In this document: in pieces, positions 9,779-20,277 of the stretch
How positions within the stretch are numbered: the stretch's first letter is position 1
Layout: each line of letters starts with the position of its first letter
Assembly: GCA_023512835.1 (NCBI GenBank)
Contig: CM042087.1
Location: 5,276,550 to 5,340,549 of the forward strand
Reading direction: 5' to 3'
Source of the DNA: Taxillus chinensis
Lineage: Eukaryota; Streptophyta; Magnoliopsida; Santalales; Loranthaceae
Length of the DNA: 64,000 nt
Translations under genes and position numbers: made by a program
Notes under the pieces: model-generated
What the model saw: the letters and a program-made list of their open reading frames with translations, nothing else
What the model was told of the DNA's origin: nothing
The model's database searches: none

Positions 9779-10019
9779 GAGGGGGGGGGGGGGCTAGGGG
9801 GGGGTGGGGGGGGGGGTTGTGGGGGTGTTTTGGGGAGATTTTGGAGGGAAGGGGGGTTTGTGAAGGGGAAAGTGTGGGGTTTAGGGGGGGGGGGGGGAGG
9901 AGAGGGAGGGGGAGAAAAGAAAAGAAGGAGTTGGGTTGGGAAAAAAAAAAAAATGGTTGTGGTGTTAAGGAGAAAAAAGAGGGGGTGGGGGTTTTGTGTG
10001 GGGGGGGGGGGGGGGGGGG

Positions 10020-10100
<81 letters not shown>
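9779..10100. repeat. Extreme poly-G low-complexity block
   Basis: Almost pure G with some A and T, including uninterrupted G runs of about 21, 39 and 37 bases at 10000-10020, 10023-10061 and 10064-10100. It replaces about 430 bases of LTR found in Tekay-1. Glycine-rich reading frames here are artefacts of the G runs. Confidence 0.85.
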
Positions 10101-10101
<1 letters not shown>

Positions 10102-10548
10102 AAGTAAATTAAAGGGGGATTTTTTATTTTTTCTTAAATCTTCTTGTCTAGGGAAGGATGCATGGGGGGATATGAGTTATATCCGTTATATTATTTATAT
10201 GTAAATTCATATAGGTGTGACCTCCTATATGAATGTTGGCCTTAATGGCGATTGTGGTGTTTCGGTGTTTGTGTGATGCATGAAAAGTGTTTGATAAAAT
10301 GCCTGTATGACATGCCTGCTACATGTTTGATGAAATGCCTGTGTGAACTTAGGCGTGTGTATATGCCCATTAAGTGTTTGGTAATATGTCCGTGTGACTG
10401 GACTTGTGGTTTAGTGTATGTATGTATGCTGGATGTTTGCTCTATGGCCTGAATGGTTGGGTTTGTGCGCTTGTGAACGGGTGCACACCAAGTGTTTGGT
10501 TGTATGCTTGAGTGACCATGTGTGTTGTGTGCTTGATCGTGGTATCCG

Positions 10549-10651
10549 GCCTGAAGAGGCGGTTAAAGAACTTGGCCTGAAGAGGCGGTTAAATCACTTG
10601 GCCTGAAGAGGCGGTTAAATCACTTGGCCTGAAGAGGCGGTTAAATCACTT
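10549..10651 (+). repeat. Minisatellite in LTR fragment
   Basis: Four near-identical units of GGCCTGAAGAGGCGGTTAAA plus a short spacer (TCACTT), the same array type as at 7087-7212 but with a 28-base period. Confidence 0.85.
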
Positions 10652-10665
10652 GTGGTTAAAGTGTT

Positions 10666-10918
10666 AGATCATGTGGTGATGAGTGGAGATGAAAATCATG
10701 AAATCCTAAAGAGGTTATTTATATCTACTTTAATTATGTTAGCTTAAACAACGATGTGGCTTAATGAATCATCCCGAATGAAATATGAGATTAAAATCGT
10801 AGCATGATGCAAGTTAATCGGAAATGATCGGCATTAAGTTTAGTATATGTCATTTACCTCAAAGGAAATACAATGCATGTTCGAGAAGCAATCTTGTTGG
10901 ATAAACTAAATTAGAAAA
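10666..10918 (-). other. Second copy of element A spacer next to pol
   Basis: 10666-10845 repeats 9448-9738 in shortened form (ATCATGTGGTGATGAGTGG..., CATTAAGTTTAGTATATGTCATTT) and then runs into the RNase H end of element A. The duplication frames the LTR fragment. Confidence 0.75.
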
Positions 10919-12416
10919 TTATGCAGAAAAGTCGAGCATACTTAATTTAAGGAGTAGTTCAGAGAATCGTGCATCAGGTACGGGTTTTGTAAGTATATCT
11001 ACCAGTTGATCTTTAGTAGCAACATGTTCCAGAGATATGTGCTTTTTGAGAACATGGTCGCGAATGAAGTGATACCTTACCTCGATGTGCTTAGTCTTTG
11101 GGTGCATGACAGGATTGTTGATGATAGCAATGGCACTAGTGTTGTCGCAGTAGAGTAGAATAGGCATCATGTTGAAGTCATAGTCAGTAAGTTGACTTTG
11201 CATCCAGAGAAGCTGAGCACAGCAACTCCCAGCAGCTATATATTCAGCTTCAGTAGTGGAAGTTGATACAGAATTTTGCTTCTTACTGAACCAAGAAATC
11301 AGTCTATTTCCAAGAAATTGACACATACCACTAGTGCTCTTTCTGTCAATGCGACACCCGGCGAAGTCAGCATAAGAATATCTAAATAAGGTGAAGTTGG
11401 ACTCCTTTGGATACCAGAGTCCCAAATTCACGGTCCCTTTGAGATACCTTAATATCCGTTTGACATGAAGCATATGTGACTCTTTGGGATTCGCCTGATG
11501 TCTTGAACAAATGCAAGTTGCAAACATAATGTTAGGGCGACTTGCTGTAAGATACAGCAAGGATCCTATCATCCCTCTATACTCAATCACATTTACTGAT
11601 TTGCCTTCCACATTAGGGTCTAACTTGGCACTAACTGGCATAGGAGTCTTGACAGGAGATGAACCTTCCATACCAAACTTCTTGATTAAGTCACGTGTGT
11701 ACTTAGCTTGGTTAATGAAGATCCCTTCTTTCAATTGTTTAACTTCTATTCCAAGAAAGTAGGACAATTCTCCCATCATACTCATTTCGAACTTGCGAAT
11801 CATCAACTTAGCAAACTCCTCACAAAGCTTCAGATTTGATGATCCGAAAATGATATCATCCACACATATCTGTACAATTAGAGAGTGTCCTTTATCTTTT
11901 CGTAAGAACAGTGTGGTGTCAATCTTCCCTTTTTGAAAAATTGTGAGCAAGTAAAAACTCTGAGTGTGTCGTACCAGGCTCTGGGAGCTTGCTTCAGTCC
12001 GTATAAGACTTTCCATAGTTTGTAAACTAGATGTTCGGCCTTGGGTTCAATGAATCCTGGAGGTTGTTCTACATAAACCTCCTCTTGAAGATCTTCATTC
12101 AGAAATGCACTCTTGACGTCCATTTGAAAAACTATGAAGTTCTTATAAGATGCATACGCCAAAAACATTCTGATTGCCTCAAGTCTTGCTACTAGAGCAA
12201 AGGTTTCGTCATAATCTATTCCTTCTTCTTGACAATAACCCTTGGCTACTAGTCGGGCTTTGTTTCGGATTACTATTCCATCAGTGTCTAGTTTGTTCCG
12301 GAACACCCATTTAACACCTATGACTTGTTGAGACTTCGGCATTGGTACTAATGTCCACACTTCATTCCTCTTGAATTGATTAAGCTCTTCTTGCATAATG
12401 TCTACCCAATTGGAAT
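10919..12416 (-). pseudogene. pol: Element A reverse transcriptase-RNase H (Copia type)
   Basis: The C-terminal half of a Copia Pol. From 12416 downward: [69 protein letters not shown] (first catalytic Asp), [13 protein letters not shown], a frameshift near 11940-11880, then VQICVDDIIFGS near 11850-11870 (the YVDD box reads CVDD), LSYFLGIEVKQ and the RNase H with YADFAG, STTEAEYIAAG, CDNTSAIAI and KHIEVRYHFIRDHV. The last 365 codons are open from 12016 to 10919, the best preserved pol piece of the window. The 5' side stops exactly at the LTR of element B (12417). Confidence 0.9.
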
Positions 12417-13523
12417 TGATGGTCCCTTGGAGCCTAGAGGGGGGTGAATAGGCTCTTATCGAAACTCTTTTCCTTCTCTTAAGACACAAACACTTATCTA
12501 GTTAAGTGATAAAATCACTGCGGAAGATAACCAGATAGTGGAAATATTTTGTTTTATTATCACAAGATAAATACAACAAAATAGAAGCAAGACTCTCTTG
12601 CACTCTGTTTACAAATGAACTCACACACTAGCCAAATTCTATCTCCCAAAAACACTTGTGCATACACAGGGTTAATCTTTGCTTACAAATGCACACACAC
12701 CCCCATTCACAAATGTACAAGTATGAATATTTATACAAAACATTCCAAAGAGACAGCCTTGGAACTTGTAGTTCTGGAATGCGTTCAGCACTAACTATCC
12801 CTAGGTAATCTCTCTGCCTTGACTGCTGCAGATTGTGGAGCTCAAGATCTTGGGTTTGAAGAGTATAAGTGTCTTTGTGAGTTCCCAAATATAATTAAGG
12901 TTGTGTCCACATATCCGGGTGATCCACGTGTAAGATTCTTCAAGTTCTCAACGAGTTTGTCTTACATCGGGACACTGCGAGCTGATAACTTTAAATGCGG
13001 TTGAGTTGAAGCAGTATCTTCTTGGTCCGGTGTAATTTTCCTTACTCCGTAGCTAATGAGGCTCGGAACCTTACTCCGTGTCAGTGACTGCTTACTCCGT
13101 ATCTATTTGGTACTGGAATCCTTAGTCCGTGTCAGCGCTTCCTTACTCCGTGTGAACGAGAAGGTCGGAGTGCTTATTCCATATCAGCGCTTCCTTACTC
13201 CGTATGTAAGTTCCTTACTCCGTATAAGTGAGTGGCCCGGATTCCTTACTCCGCATCTAATTTCCTTACTCCGTGTCTAATAAAGACTCGGGTCCTTATT
13301 CCTTATTCCGTATGTATTGGTGACTTGGTTATTTACCAAGTGTTTGACGACACTCACTCTTGTCCGGATCAGGATTATGTATCCTGTCCTTAGCTTTGCT
13401 CTCACGAGTGTATTTTCGGATTAATAACATATCTTCTGCAACGATCAAAGAAACACAAAAGATCTCAGATCAAATTACATAACACTTTATTAGCATTATC
13501 CAAATTCTGGGCTTGATCCAACA
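12417..13523 (-). repeat. Element B 3' LTR
   Basis: On the plus strand it starts TGATGGTCCC and ends TTGATCCAACA; on the minus strand this reads TGTTGGATCAA...GGGACCATCA. It matches 42552-43798 except for about 140 bases missing near 13293, between two copies of TTATTCC, which explains the shorter length (1107 versus 1247). It contains an array of degenerate CTTACTCCGT repeats at about 13045-13310. Confidence 0.92.
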
Positions 13524-13536
13524 ATCTCTCCCAATT
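13524..13536 (-). other. Element B polypurine tract
   Basis: On the minus strand AATTGGGAGAGAT stands directly before the LTR start TGTTGGA, the usual Copia arrangement. Confidence 0.8.
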
Positions 13537-13666
13537 ATGGATATGCCCAAACCCTTTGTAATCTGATCTGGTAAGCGCAAAAAAAGATAACATACAGAAT
13601 ACGCATCACAACCAATTTTCATTAATTAGCAACAAAATACAAATCTGCCTTAATATAAGATTTTCA
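13537..13666 (-). other. Element B 3' untranslated stretch
   Basis: Short AT-rich sequence between the stop of the extra ORF and the PPT. Nothing else recognised. Confidence 0.6.
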
Positions 13667-14404
13667 CTAAGGAACATAAGGCTTACTATACTTGAAGATC
13701 ATAGTTGCTGCTTTCTCTCTAAGCTCCATTGTCTGCTTCATCGTAAAAGTGGTGTGTTGGCTCCAATATTTGTCCACAGTTAAGAATGACTTGATGAAGT
13801 GACAGACAAAGGCTCCGTAGCTATCTCCATCCAGCTGTTGTGGCACTTGCTTTTTGCCCTGGAATGTTGCCTTGAGTTTCTCAGTCGGACGCAAGGGTGT
13901 GATGCCCAACTCTTCATATAATCCAGCTTTCTTAACAGCTTCAGTCAGCCTGAGACATAGAGGTTCCCATTGATTCTTTCTTACAAAGTGCTCCACAATC
14001 TGATGAGAATCAATGAGAATCATTTGCTTGGACTGAATCATGAAGACAGCCATCATGAAGTGTGGCGACATGATCCGGTACGGAATGAGGATAGTTGAGA
14101 GAGTTTTCCATGGCTTGTTATCCTCGGCAGCTTCGTCGATTAAGGACTGAATTAGATCCACACTGGGAAGATAGCCTTCATTCCAACATGGCAGAACTTC
14201 AAACAAGTGCCCATCCTTGTAGAGAGATGGAAACAGCCTCATCTCCATTTTAGCAGCCCTCGAGAAGTTGTCAATGTCTTCTGTAGTAAAGAGTCCTTTC
14301 TCCGAACAAAGAGTCTGAATGTCGGCCAGGGAGAAAGGGTATATTTCAGAAAGACATCTTCTCTCAGCAGAAGACGCAGCATATGATTTCATTGCCTTGC
14401 ACAA
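13667..14404 (-). CDS. C48 (Ulp1-like) protease domain of element B post-pol ORF, catalytic Cys replaced
   Basis: Open for 245 residues. Residues 104-200 fit the Ulp1/SENP cysteine protease fold: ILIPYR, H115 (SPHFMMAV), 17 residues later D132 (MILIDSH), then Q190 and DGDSYGAFVC where Y196 stands in the position of the catalytic Cys. In yeast Ulp1 the triad is His514, Asp531, Cys580 with Gln574; the His-Asp spacing of 17 and the Gln-Cys spacing of 6 are the same here. The Tyr codon TAC (13819-13817) is one G-to-A change from TGC. So the domain is recognisable but, as read, should not be catalytic. Upstream, the same frame is open apart from one stop (14546-14548), so the Met at 14404 is only an internal Met and the domain belongs to the longer ORF starting at 16466. 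C48-like domains are known in plant DNA transposons; in a Copia element I do not know of a described case. Confidence 0.7.
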   Translation of the reverse strand: MCKAMKSYAASSAERRCLSEIYPFSLADIQTLCSEKGLFTTEDIDNFSRAAKMEMRLFPSLYKDGHLFEVLPCWNEGYLPSVDLIQSLIDEAAEDNKPWKTLSTILIPYRIMSPHFMMAVFMIQSKQMILIDSHQIVEHFVRKNQWEPLCLRLTEAVKKAGLYEELGITPLRPTEKLKATFQGKKQVPQQLDGDSYGAFVCHFIKSFLTVDKYWSQHTTFTMKQTMELREKAATMIFKYSKPYVP

Positions 14405-16466
14405 GCTTCCATCCGCATCAGAAGGGTCAAACGCCGCATATGATGGGAGGAAGGTATCAGTTGCGGATGAGGAGGATGGAGGAGGAGCAGCTGCAGTCGA
14501 GGAGCTTGGCTGAGAGAAGCGGCTACGTTTGGGAATTTGAACTCCCTAAAGCAATGAAGAGGCAGGCCGCTTCTCAACACGAGTCGATGGTTGTGGTGTA
14601 GGAGGAGGAGCAGAAGGATCAGATGAAACTCTCTCCCCCGGTTGGGCAGATCGCCGGGAAGCAACGGGAGGGCGGGCCATCGTGTGCACCAGGTCCGAGA
14701 AGGAGGTAAACAAGGAATGTACAGACGTGGCGACGAGATCCATCTTCTGTTCCATGGAAGTGGAGGAATCAGTGAGAGCGGAGAGGAGTTGGGCGCCAAG
14801 TGCATCAACCTTGGCGGCGATAGCGGAGATTTGGGCGCTATGAGTGTGAGCGTGTTGGTCCAGCTGAGCGGAGAGCACAGCGTCGGAGTGAACCGTGCCA
14901 AAAGAAGCACGCCCAAGGACCAACTCCGGAGCTTTGGAGGACTCCCCTGCATGAACAGGAGCAGGAGGGCGCGGGGCAGAGGAGTCCGCAGGAGTAGCAT
15001 CAGTAGCAGCAGGAGCATCCGGAGCATCAGAGGCATCCGGAGCATCGGAGGCATCCGGAGCATCGAGGCATCCGGAGCATCAGAGGCATCCGGAGCATCG
15101 GAGGCATCCGGAGCAATGGACCCGCTTTGACCAGATAAGTCAACTACGGGAATCGCGGCGGCAGGAGAAGAGGGTCCAGCCTTAGCAGGGGAAGGACTCC
15201 GTGCGGCAGGGACTGGGCCGGAGGGTGTAGGGAACGGCACATCGGGAATGGCGGCCGGCGTAAGAAAGCCTTGGTCCAAGTTCCAGATGATCATGGTCTC
15301 TGGGGATTGGATATTGCGTGTGTAAAACACCCGGAGATCGGTGTCAGGAATGGAGGAGGTGTGGGCTAGGCTGAAACGGAGCCAAAGGTCCGTTAAGGTG
15401 TCAGTGGTGAGATGGGCAAGATAATCTCGGGGTTGAGGTAGGGGAGGCAAAGGAGCTTCCGGAGGAGATGCCGGGACATCAGCAGTGGCGACAGTAACAG
15501 CGGTATCAACCGCGGCAGCAATAGCGGAGGTGGAGGGAGTGGTGACATCAGCAGCAGAGGGGGCTGAGGAAACAGCTTTAGGAGCACTGCGCTGAGATGG
15601 TCCTGCAACCTCGGACGGTTCGGCACGGACGCTGTGCTGGGAGGCCCGAGAATGAGAAGGTGCTGCAACGGACCGAATCAGGGAGGATCGGGGTACGTAA
15701 TCGACGTCGGGGGCTTGGGCGTCGGAGGGGTCACCAACGAATCGCCTTATTGTTCCAAGGCGGGGAGAATGCGAAGAGCTGGCAGAGGGATGGCGGGCCG
15801 TCATGTTCCCATCCGGCGTAAGATGACGGAGGTAGTAAGCCGAGGGAAATGGAACGACGATCATATCGGGCGAAATGGTCCGGATTGAGATGCCGAAAGA
15901 CGATGCTTAGTATGCGCCCGAAAGAATGGTTCTTAGGACTAGTCGACGGCGGTTGGAACAAAAACGTCCCCCAATCCAGCGGAAGACCTTCAAAAACGCC
16001 GTACATGGCCAGGGAGAAGATCATAAGGAACCGAGTCCAGAGTCAAGTGCGAGCCAGAAGCAACGACTCGGATGGTCGCCATACACCTGATAGAGACCAT
16101 GGAAGGATTTTACCTTGTATTCCTTGCCTTTGTGGGTGCAACCCATAGAAACCGCCATTGGAGCAGCATCGAGGCTTGTGGTTCACCGGGGGGTAGATGG
16201 AGAGCAGCGCGGAGAACGGCCGGAGTGATGGTGATGGATTCACCGCGGACATAGGAGAGTATAGAATCAGTGGTGCAGCGAATCCGTTGGTAATACTCAA
16301 TGATGTCTTTGATAAGAAGATCGACGGGATTGGAGATCAGGTTGAGTATATGCGAGGCTTCAAGGAGAGGGCGAAGCTGGAAAAACCAATCCGGAGGATT
16401 AGAGACAGCATTCCAATCAACCAGATGGCCAGGATTAACGCCGGAAAGAGAGATTCTGGGTGCCAT
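14405..16466 (-). pseudogene. Element B post-pol ORF, N-terminal and middle parts
   Basis: The start MAPRISLSGVNPGHLVDW at 16466 is conserved in element A. About 118 codons are open to 16110 and include YYQRIRCTTDSILSYVRGES and ITPAVLRAALHLPPGEP, resembling uncharacterised plant transposon-associated proteins. Frame changes follow near 16080-16020 and 15900. A long Ser/Pro/Ala-rich part is open from 15864, with acidic Asp-Ala-Ser repeats encoded by the 18-base repeats at 15011-15115, where the frame slips again. 14923-14546 encodes a helical stretch (LDQHAHTHSAQISAIAAKV, MEQKMDLVATSVHSLF) that may be a coiled coil. Then the C48-like part follows. Intact, the protein would be about 900 residues. 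It takes the place of the env-like ORF of SIRE-type elements, but I see no signal peptide or membrane segment. Confidence 0.6.
15011..15115 (-). repeat. 18-bp coding repeat in post-pol ORF
   Basis: About six copies of GGCATCCGGAGCATCGGA (plus strand), with one copy shortened. On the minus strand they encode Asp-Ala-Ser type repeats, and the length variation changes the frame. Confidence 0.85.
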
Positions 16467-18160
16467 TGCAAATGAAATTTGAAGGACAAGAGGAAAGGTG
16501 AGGTCTTGGCGATGGAAGGAGCAACGAGAGGTTTAGGGATTCGAAATGAGCAATACTCGTGCTACGCAGGAATGATCAGAACATATAAGACCGAATCTGC
16601 AAATGTCAGCGGGTCTAGGAATTGGCGAGTGAAATAGGGACCCACTTGACAGGCTGATGTCATTAGTCTGGATATCGATGCGCCTCCGAATGAAACGATG
16701 TCGTGGAGACCGCATAACTAAGTAAGTGTAACAGCTGGTTGCCATCCAGAGAAGTGTGTGTGCATCTCGACATTTGCATTTAATAAATCATCATGATTCC
16801 TCCTCAAAAGCACGCGACATATAGGAAGACTTGGATTGCCGCAATTAGACTGTGTCAGGAGTCCGGAGGAATGAACCGACAATCATCCGGAGTATATAAT
16901 AGTCGAGGAAGAGTATCCGGATGAAAAGTAGACCGTGCCCGTAGTAGACAGAGTTCGGTGAGAGAGTAAAGTAGATTTCTTTGCAGTCAATAAGTCGAAG
17001 AGAAGAGAAGTACCACAACACTTCAAATCCAAGACTATGGACTAGATTTATCGATACGGTTGCAAAGAGAATCTGACCTGTAGCTAAAAAAAGAAATGAA
17101 CTGAAAATACAAAAGCTTAACAGGCAAGGATTAGTACGGATTAGGGAAAATAATCAGTGAAAAACGACATAATCCGAACTAATGAGAAACAGAACTTATG
17201 CATTGCAAAGCATGTAAGAGACAGATACATACATGAGAATGAGCAATATTATTGACTCAAGGCATATGTCAGATAACCATACACAAGTTCATATAGGTCA
17301 ACATAGCGAAACCGTCTTGCTGAACAACGTAGCTAAGATTAATTAAAGATCATATGATTTGGCCAATTTAGGATTCATGAGTGAAAAATGGGAAAGCGAA
17401 CACATGTCAAAAGTAAGCAGGTGATTAGCCGATTAAAATGCATGGTTGAAGAAAGAAAATACATCCAAGCAGGCCACTTTTCTGATCCAAAACAAGATGT
17501 CCTGTCGGATCCTAAGTAAAAGTTTAGAGGAGGGAGTATCCGAGACATATTAGGGGTTCATTACTGCTCCCCCGTAGATCATTTAATCCTCTCAATGAAA
17601 AGCTCCCCCTCAAATAGACAGCCAGAAAAGAGGTCATGAGACATATACGGGGTGTATTACTAAATAATATTTAAAGCATTTTCTCCTCCGTAGATTGTGC
17701 AATCCTCTCGATTGACATTTCCGGTTTGTAGAATTCAGCACTGTCTATCTTATTAGAAAACTATACTTCAGAAGTTGACCAGACTGTGATTGAGTGAGTA
17801 TTCATCCACTAGGCATTCCGAGCTAACCCATTTCACTTCTTCAACTATACATGTTAATAGAGTAATCTAAATGAACATGCTATTGTCATGTGGTGATTAG
17901 TGGAATTTAAGATCATGAAGCCAGAAAGAGGTAAATCATATAAGCTTTAATCATGTTAGCTTAAACGACTTCAGTCGGGAAACGCAAGCATCCTCCCAAA
18001 ATGAAGTTGATATTAATATCAGAAGCACGAAGCCGTTAATCAGTAAGTATGATCAGCATTAAAATCAGTATGTATCTTCCACTTTCAATAAAAGCACAAT
18101 CCATGTTCTGATAGTAAGTATATTGTTGGGTAAATTAAATGTGAAACTATGCAGAAAAGT
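16467..18160 (-). other. Element B spacer between pol and extra ORF
   Basis: 1.7 kb without genes, homologous to 7989-10918 of element A. It carries TCCGGA-rich phrases (16850-16950) and three C/T-rich phrases (17570, 17602, 17683) that are PPT-like on the minus strand. Conservation of length between A and B argues that it is part of the element and not a later insertion. Confidence 0.7.
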
Positions 18161-18830
18161 CTAGCATACCTAAACGGAAGAGTAGTTCAGAGAATCTTGC
18201 ATCAGGTAGGGGCTTTGTAAAAATGTCGGCCAGTTGATCTTCGGAGCAACGTGTTCCAGTGAGATGTGACTTTTAATAACATGATCACGTATGAAGTGAT
18301 ACCGGACTTCAATATGCTTCGTCTTAGGATGCATGACAGGATTGTTGCTGATAGCAATAGCGCTAGTGTTGTCGCAGTAGAGTGGAATAGATGACATGTT
18401 GAAACCGTAGTCAGTAAGTTGACTTTGCATCCAAAGTAGGTGTTCGCAGCAACTCCCAGCAGCTATATATTCCGCTTCAGCAGTAGAGGTTGATACGGAA
18501 TTCTGCTTCTTACTGAACCATGAAATTAATCTATTTCCAAGAAACTGACATGTACCACTTGTGCTCTTCTTGTCGATGCGACATCCAGTGAAGTCGGCAT
18601 CAGAGTATCCAGATAAGGTGAAGTTGGACTCCTTTGGGTACCAGAGTCCCAAATTCATCGTTCCCTTGAGATATCTTAATATCCGTTTAACATTAAGCAT
18701 ATGTGACTCCTTGGGATTCGCCTGGTATTGTGCACAGATGCAAGTTGCAAACATATTGTCTGGGCGACTTGCTGTAAGATACAGCAAGGATCCGATCATC
18801 CCTCTGTAGTCAGTCACATTTACTGATATG
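18161..18830 (-). pseudogene. pol: Element B RT end and RNase H
   Basis: Continues the RT that breaks off at 26595. Open from 18817 to 18170: YRGMIGSLLYLTASRPDNMFATC, KRILRYLKGTMNLGLWYPK, YSDADFTGCRIDKKSTSGTC (RNase H Asp), STAEAEYIAAGSC (Glu), LYCDNTSAIAISNNPV (Asp), KHIEVRYHFIRDHV. The frame shifts near 18240, so the last part (VPDARFSELL in element A) is out of frame. All four catalytic positions of RNase H are kept. Confidence 0.9.
18826..18830 (+). repeat. Target site duplication, left (ATATG)
   Basis: ATATG before TGACCC at 18831 is repeated at 26591-26595 after an LTR end TTTATCA. Joining the two sides restores the RT coding sequence of element B. Confidence 0.75.
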
Positions 18831-18835
18831 TGACC

Positions 18836-19105
18836 CGTATAATATATCGTCGGCGATCCGCATAAGACTTTTGTCTACTCTGGGCCGTAAGAAGGCGCTG
18901 CCTAATCAGTTGGACTTTTGCTGTGGCCTCTTGGACCAATTGAGGTCCCAACATAGCTACCTCTCCAGCTTCTGCCCAACATAATGGAGACCGACAAGGT
19001 CTGCCATACAATGCCTCAAACGGGGCCATCCCAATAGAAGCTAGGTAACGATTATTATAGGCAAACTCTACCAAAGGAAGGTGAGAAGCCCATGATCCCC
19101 CAAAG
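18836..19105 (-). pseudogene. pol: Tekay-2 integrase fragment (duplicated)
   Basis: Encodes the integrase C-terminal half ([33 protein letters not shown]...[10 protein letters not shown]). It is nearly identical to 22073-22330 of the same composite. It is joined directly to a PBS, so gag, protease, RT and RNase H have been deleted between PBS and integrase. The frame ends at the left border of the composite. Confidence 0.85.
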
Positions 19106-19117
19106 GCTCTGATACCA
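19106..19117 (-). other. Tekay-2 primer binding site
   Basis: Reverse complement is TGGTATCAGAGC, three bases inside the LTR that starts (plus strand) at 19121. Confidence 0.85.
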
Positions 19118-19464
19118 TAATGTCACGCCCCAAGTTTCCTTCTCCCTGGAAATGGGTAATGACTGCCCATGCCCGCACCCGAAGGGTCAAGGGTTCGGTG
19201 TAAACACCAAAGTGAGGACACCTACCGTGGGTGCTGTCCTATCCCTGTATCACATGTCAACATGCCAAGGGGCATGTACTTGTTTCCATGCCAACCACAC
19301 CACCACAGTATACATACATACGATATTCACAACCCTAAACATCAATTACATTGCTCAGAGGTTTCAAGCTCTTTTACAACCCACTAGGGAACAAGCACCC
19401 AATAATAAAACCAGGGTACACAGTTCAAGCAAACAGAATCTCAAATACAACGAAATAACCAAAT

Positions 19465-19492
19465 GTATATATATATATATATATATATATAG
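19465..19492. repeat. TA microsatellite
   Basis: About 14 TA units. Confidence 0.95.
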
Positions 19493-20145
19493 GTCATGCA
19501 GCCCCAGCGGCCTACCACTCAGCTCTTCCGCCTATCGCATGCTAGGTCCTGCAAAGAACAGTTCATAGGAGGGGTGAGCACACCACGCCTCGCAGTGAGG
19601 GATCAAGTCTCCCCAATCCCGTCCCACTCTAAAACTATGCATGTCAAGTGGATGCATGTGCTCGTGTAGTGACCTAGGCTAAAACAATAATCATCACCCA
19701 AGAACACGCCTCATACCTCTACCGCACAGGAGGGCAGAGGACACCCCGCCACCACAAAGAACGTGACATGCCACACCAGGCAAATGTGAATCTCATCTCA
19801 AGGGGTGCAGTATAATGACTGTCCCATACTCAGCTCAATTCCCCACGTTTCTGGGGTTCTCATCTCAACTCCCCGCATTTCTGGGGTCCTCAGCATACAT
19901 ATTTCAACATATACAACTCAATAAACATAACCCAACAAACACAGTACAAACATGCAACTCATTTAGCATACAAAAACTCAACTCGAATGTAAAACAATAG
20001 ATTGTCTCGGAACAATCAAATCATTACATATAACATCACCTAACTCCTCATGGTCCCTGAAGTCCACACATTTCTCACTCATAGTCTAGATCATAAACAA
20101 CCTTTCAAAGGAAGCTTATCCACCTCAAGGGGAGCCCAAAACAAG

Positions 20146-20175
20146 CTGCACGTGACAACCTATTGTCACGTGCAG
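20146..20175 (+). promoter_or_regulatory. G-box hairpin 1 in Tekay-2 LTR
   Basis: Arms CTGCACGTGACAA... read as 13 bases (20146-20158) pairing with 20163-20175; loop CCTA. The flanks of CACGTG here are GACA/TGTC, different from the GAATT/AATTC arms in Tekay-1 but still complementary. Confidence 0.65.
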
Positions 20176-20248
20176 AGGCAAATTAACTCCAAACATCATT
20201 CTAACCATCCCAGAAGGTTCAGGGACGATTTTTAGCCAAAAACAAGGT

Positions 20249-20277
20249 TGCACGTGAAAAGGTCATTTTCACGTGCA
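20249..20277 (+). promoter_or_regulatory. G-box hairpin 2 in Tekay-2 LTR
   Basis: Arms TGCACGTGAAAA (20249-20260) and TTTTCACGTGCA (20266-20277), exact complements, 5-base loop. Confidence 0.65.

Larger units (their letters stand above)
9739..10665 (+). repeat. Broken LTR fragment of the Tekay-1 family
   Basis: 9740-9779 matches Tekay-1 LTR 6228-6267 (CACGTGCAAGTG...GATGCAAGGAG). After a poly-G block, 10108-10665 matches LTR 6705-7230 (ATATAGGTGTGA, TTTGGTTGTATGCTTGAGTGACCATG and the GAGGCGGTTAAA repeats). Both LTR ends are missing. It lies in element A spacer and is flanked by a long duplication of that spacer (9440-9738 and 10660-10845) instead of a 5-base TSD. Confidence 0.8.

Noticed and set aside
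9769..10204. Glycine-rich ORFs
   Set aside because: Produced by poly-G runs; no start context, no homologous frame in the sister LTR.
12628..13280. ORFs of 60-86 codons within the SIRE-type LTR (also 42763-43139)
   Set aside because: They lie in U3/R of both LTRs, show no protein-like motifs and are not extended in either copy.
13667..16466. Host gene captured outside any element
   Set aside because: The ORF lies between pol and the PPT/3' LTR of element B, and its start is also present in element A, so it belongs to the retrotransposon.
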